The notes beneath the pieces were generated by a model. The model was given only the letters and a program-made list of their open reading frames with translations, searched no databases and was not told the origin of the DNA. Below, one piece after another: positions 5,870 to 7,662 of a stretch of DNA of 7,662 bases. This stretch comes from a bacterium (GTDB lineage Bacteria > UBA9089 > CG2-30-40-21), in the NCBI GenBank assembly GCA_018814245.1, contig JAHIZN010000379.1:1-7662 (forward strand), read 5' to 3'. Positions within the stretch are counted from its first letter, which is position 1, and each line of letters opens with the position of its first letter. A program made the position numbers and the translations under genes.

Positions 5870-6699
5870 AATATCCCCCTGATTTTCTTAATAATTTCCG
5901 CTGCCTCTTCATCCAGCTCTTTCATCTCGTCCAGAATTTTTCCCGGCTCACGCAACACTTTTTCATCCTTCTTATGCGGATTCTTAACCGATAAATCGAA
6001 AGTGGTTTTATCCACATCAACCACATTCAGCGACCAAGAGTTTTCCGAATCGGCTTGGGTCTTTTGAAGTTTTACAAAATCAACCAGATCGTTTTCATTG
6101 AGCGGGTTAGTTTTGCCAAGATTTCGTTCAAGATTAAGCTGATAAAACCAAACCTTACGAGTAAGCATACCTTTTTCAAAGAATAACACCACGGTTTTAA
6201 CGCCTGCACCAGTGAAAGTGCCTCCGGGCAGATCAAGTACTGTATGCAGATTACAGCCTTCCAGCAGGAGCCTGCGTAGACTAATCGAAGCATTATCGGT
6301 ATTGGATAGAAATGTATTTTTGATAACAACGCCAGCCTTGCCGCCAGCCTTCAGGATCTTAATAAAATGTTGAAGAAATAGAAATGCGGTCTCACCAGTT
6401 TTAATGGGGAAGTTTTGTTGTACCTCGGCTCGTTCCTTGCCGCCAAAAGGCGGATTGGCAAGGATAATATCATAGCGGTCTTTTTCCTGAATGTCAGCGA
6501 GGTTTTCAGCCAGCGTATTGGTATGTACAATATTGGGAGCTTCTATGCCATGAAAAATCATATTCATCGTGCCAATGATATAGGCAAGCGGTTTCTTCTC
6601 TTTTCCATAAAAGGTTTTCTTTTGTAGGGTGTCAATATCTTTAGTGGTCAGACTCTTGCTGGTTTTGAGGTATTCAAAGGCTTCACATAAAAAGCCTGC
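5866..6699 (-). pseudogene. hsdM: hsdM, C-terminal part after an in-frame TAG
   Basis: Continues hsdM in the same frame directly after the stop: AGFLCEAFEYLK completes AdoMet-binding motif I, then 44 codons lead to MNMIFHGIEAPN. The catalytic N6-adenine motif NPPF is present (IILANPPFGGKE, composite residues 289-292), followed by the usual GKAGVVIKNTFLSN, LDLPGGTFTGAGVKTVVLFFEKG and C-terminal helical segments (WSLNVVDVDKTTFDLSVKNPHKK...ILDEMKELDEEAAEIIKKIRGIL) that contact HsdS. Restarting at the ATG at 6567 would need a ribosome site that is not there, and the product would lack motif I. With the stop read as Ser, the whole protein would be 484 residues, normal for HsdM. Confidence 0.88.
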
Positions 6700-7320
6700 C
6701 TAACCTGCTGCACCGTCATAGATTTTATTTCCGATCTCCGGTGCGACGATTTTTACGATGGTTTTGATAAGCGGACGGGGCGTGTAATACTCACCACCGT
6801 TTCTGCCCGCATTGCCCATATTCTTGATCTTGTCCTCATACAGATGGGACATCTCATGTTTCTCGGCATGAGAGCGAAAACGAAGCTCGTCTATTAAATT
6901 AATGACCTCGCGAAGGTTATAGCCGCTTTGGATCTTGTTTTTAAGTTCATTAAAGATCTCACCAATCTTATATTCAATGGTGTCAGGGCTTTCAGCATTG
7001 GTCTTAAACTTTTTCAGGTAGGGGAACAGCCTGTGATCAACAAACTCTTTCAAGTCATCACCGGTGAGAGCCTTGTGGTGATCAAGTTTGTTGTCATTAT
7101 CTTTAGGGACAGCCCAGATCTCCCAACGATATTCCGGGCTGATAATCCCTGCATGGGTCTTGCCTGACAGCTTTGCCGCGGTTTTCTTGTCTTTTTCAAG
7201 GTCATCCAGATATTTCAAAAAGAGAATCCATGAGGTCTGCTCCACATAGTCCAGCTCGCTGCTGCACCCGGCATCCTTGTGCAAAATATCGTCAATATTC
7301 TTGAAGGTTTGTTCAAACAT
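6700..7320 (-). pseudogene. hsdM: hsdM, N-terminal part ending at a premature TAG
   Basis: DNA methyltransferase subunit of a type I R-M system, which with HsdS would methylate adenine in the target. Residues 1-150 are the HsdM N-terminal helical domain (MFEQTFKNIDDILHKDAG, LDYVEQTSWILFLKYLDDLE). The start of the methyltransferase domain follows (GEYYTPRPLIKTIVKIVAP, where GxYxTPR is typical). The frame stops in YDGAAG-TAG-AGFL, precisely in motif I, where related HsdM proteins have DGAAGSAGFL: a TCG to TAG change would explain it. The ATG at 7320 has an AAGGA ribosome site 6 bases upstream. It is the first gene of the operon in this window. Confidence 0.88.
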
Positions 7321-7384
7321 TAGAATTCCTTTTGCAAAACCATCTTATTTTGTAACTATTCAGGTAGTGTAAGAAGGGGGATAC

Positions 7385-7542
7385 GGAGATAGGAGGGGAT
7401 AAAGAGGATGGATAATATCAAAGTATTGGGTTTCTACCTTGTTTGTGAATATTAATAGGACTTTTACCACCCTACCCCACCAGAAAGGGGACACAACCGG
7501 ATACACAATACTTACCCATAATCTATTATCTCCCTATCTCCT
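7385..7542. repeat. Imperfect long inverted repeat upstream of hsdM
   Basis: The left arm (about 7385-7430) begins GGAGATAGGAGGGGATAA and includes GTATTG. The right arm, read on the minus strand from 7542, begins GGAGATAGGGAGATAATAG and also reaches GTATTG. Several gaps are needed, so this is a degenerate repeat, possibly an old mobile-element remnant or a folding leader. Confidence 0.4.
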
Positions 7543-7586
7543 TCACAGCAATTCTCGGTGAACAATTGACCGTGCAACAATCTAAT

Positions 7587-7598
7587 ATTGTATACAAT
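7587..7598. promoter_or_regulatory. 12-bp perfect palindrome ATTGTATACAAT, possible operator
   Basis: ATTGTATACAAT is a perfect palindrome that fits the loose GntR-family operator form (TNGT...ACNA). It is about 270 bases from hsdM and near the window edge, so it may belong to a gene outside the window. Confidence 0.3.
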
Positions 7599-7662
7599 GA
7601 TTGCCTGTATTGCCTTAAAGATATTCCAATTGACAAGGCAATCGACCGTCAGCATGCAAAAA

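Larger units (their letters stand above)
7321..7662. other. Intergenic region upstream of hsdM, no convincing gene
   Basis: This 342-base stretch should contain the hsdM promoter, but I cannot point to a good -35/-10 pair. It holds an imperfect inverted repeat (7385-7542), a short CTCGGTGAAC repeat relative (7549-7566) and a perfect 12-bp palindrome (7587-7598). A plus-strand frame opens at 7597 to the window edge without a ribosome site and is not called. Confidence 0.6.

Noticed and set aside
6700..6702. TAG as a recoded sense codon in HsdM
   Set aside because: hsdS ends naturally at TAG (2818-2816) after its normal C-terminal FNGDL, so TAG works as a stop in this genome; one nonsense change or a read error is simpler.
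7597..7662. Start of a plus-strand gene at the right edge
   Set aside because: Only 22 codons, no ribosome site, and no recognisable sequence.

Overview
The window reads almost entirely on the minus strand and holds a decaying type I restriction-modification (R-M) locus with unusual passengers, followed by a gene for an envelope protein. In transcription order (right to left) it contains: hsdM (7320-5866, cut by an in-frame TAG); a Bro-N/DinD-like gene (5869-5054); a 309-bp transposon-like element (4745-5053) with terminal inverted repeats and an exact 19-bp flanking duplication; a HEPN-family gene of the HI0074 type (4685-4260); a MNT-type nucleotidyltransferase fused in frame to the start of hsdS (4263-3544); the rest of hsdS in a shifted frame (3592-2816); a class II Fic adenylyltransferase (2732-1839); the first few codons of hsdR (from 1842), with the rest lost; a secreted PEGA-domain protein (1711-47); and the first codons of one more gene at the left edge.

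The R-M system as read here cannot restrict. HsdM carries a stop inside its AdoMet-binding motif, hsdS has a one-base frameshift in a T run, and hsdR is reduced to a stub of about 11 recognisable residues. By contrast the passengers (Bro-N, HEPN, MNT, Fic) have intact reading frames and intact signature motifs. Genes are tightly packed: four-base ATGA overlaps occur at hsdM/bro-N, HEPN/MNT and fic/hsdR stub, so this was once one translationally coupled operon. Fic also has its own near-perfect sigma-70 type promoter, whose predicted start point falls on the ATG, and an AT-rich inverted repeat just upstream.

The most interesting idea is that a HEPN/MNT pair (an AMPylation-controlled toxin-antitoxin type) and a Fic AMPylator are built into one restriction operon, with the MNT moiety physically fused to the specificity subunit. 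This could link R-M integrity to toxin control. It is inference from domain content and layout, and sequencing error at the two point lesions has not been excluded.

Organism: a Gram-negative bacterium is suggested by the signal peptide and the CsgG/FlgT/PEGA/beta-rich architecture of the 1711-47 product. The moderate to low GC, AGGAG/GGGGGA ribosome sites and dispersed palindromic repeats fit environmental lineages such as Planctomycetota (Brocadiales), Nitrospirota or Omnitrophota, but the window cannot decide among them. The right end (7321-7662) has no convincing gene; it holds imperfect inverted repeats and a 12-bp palindrome.
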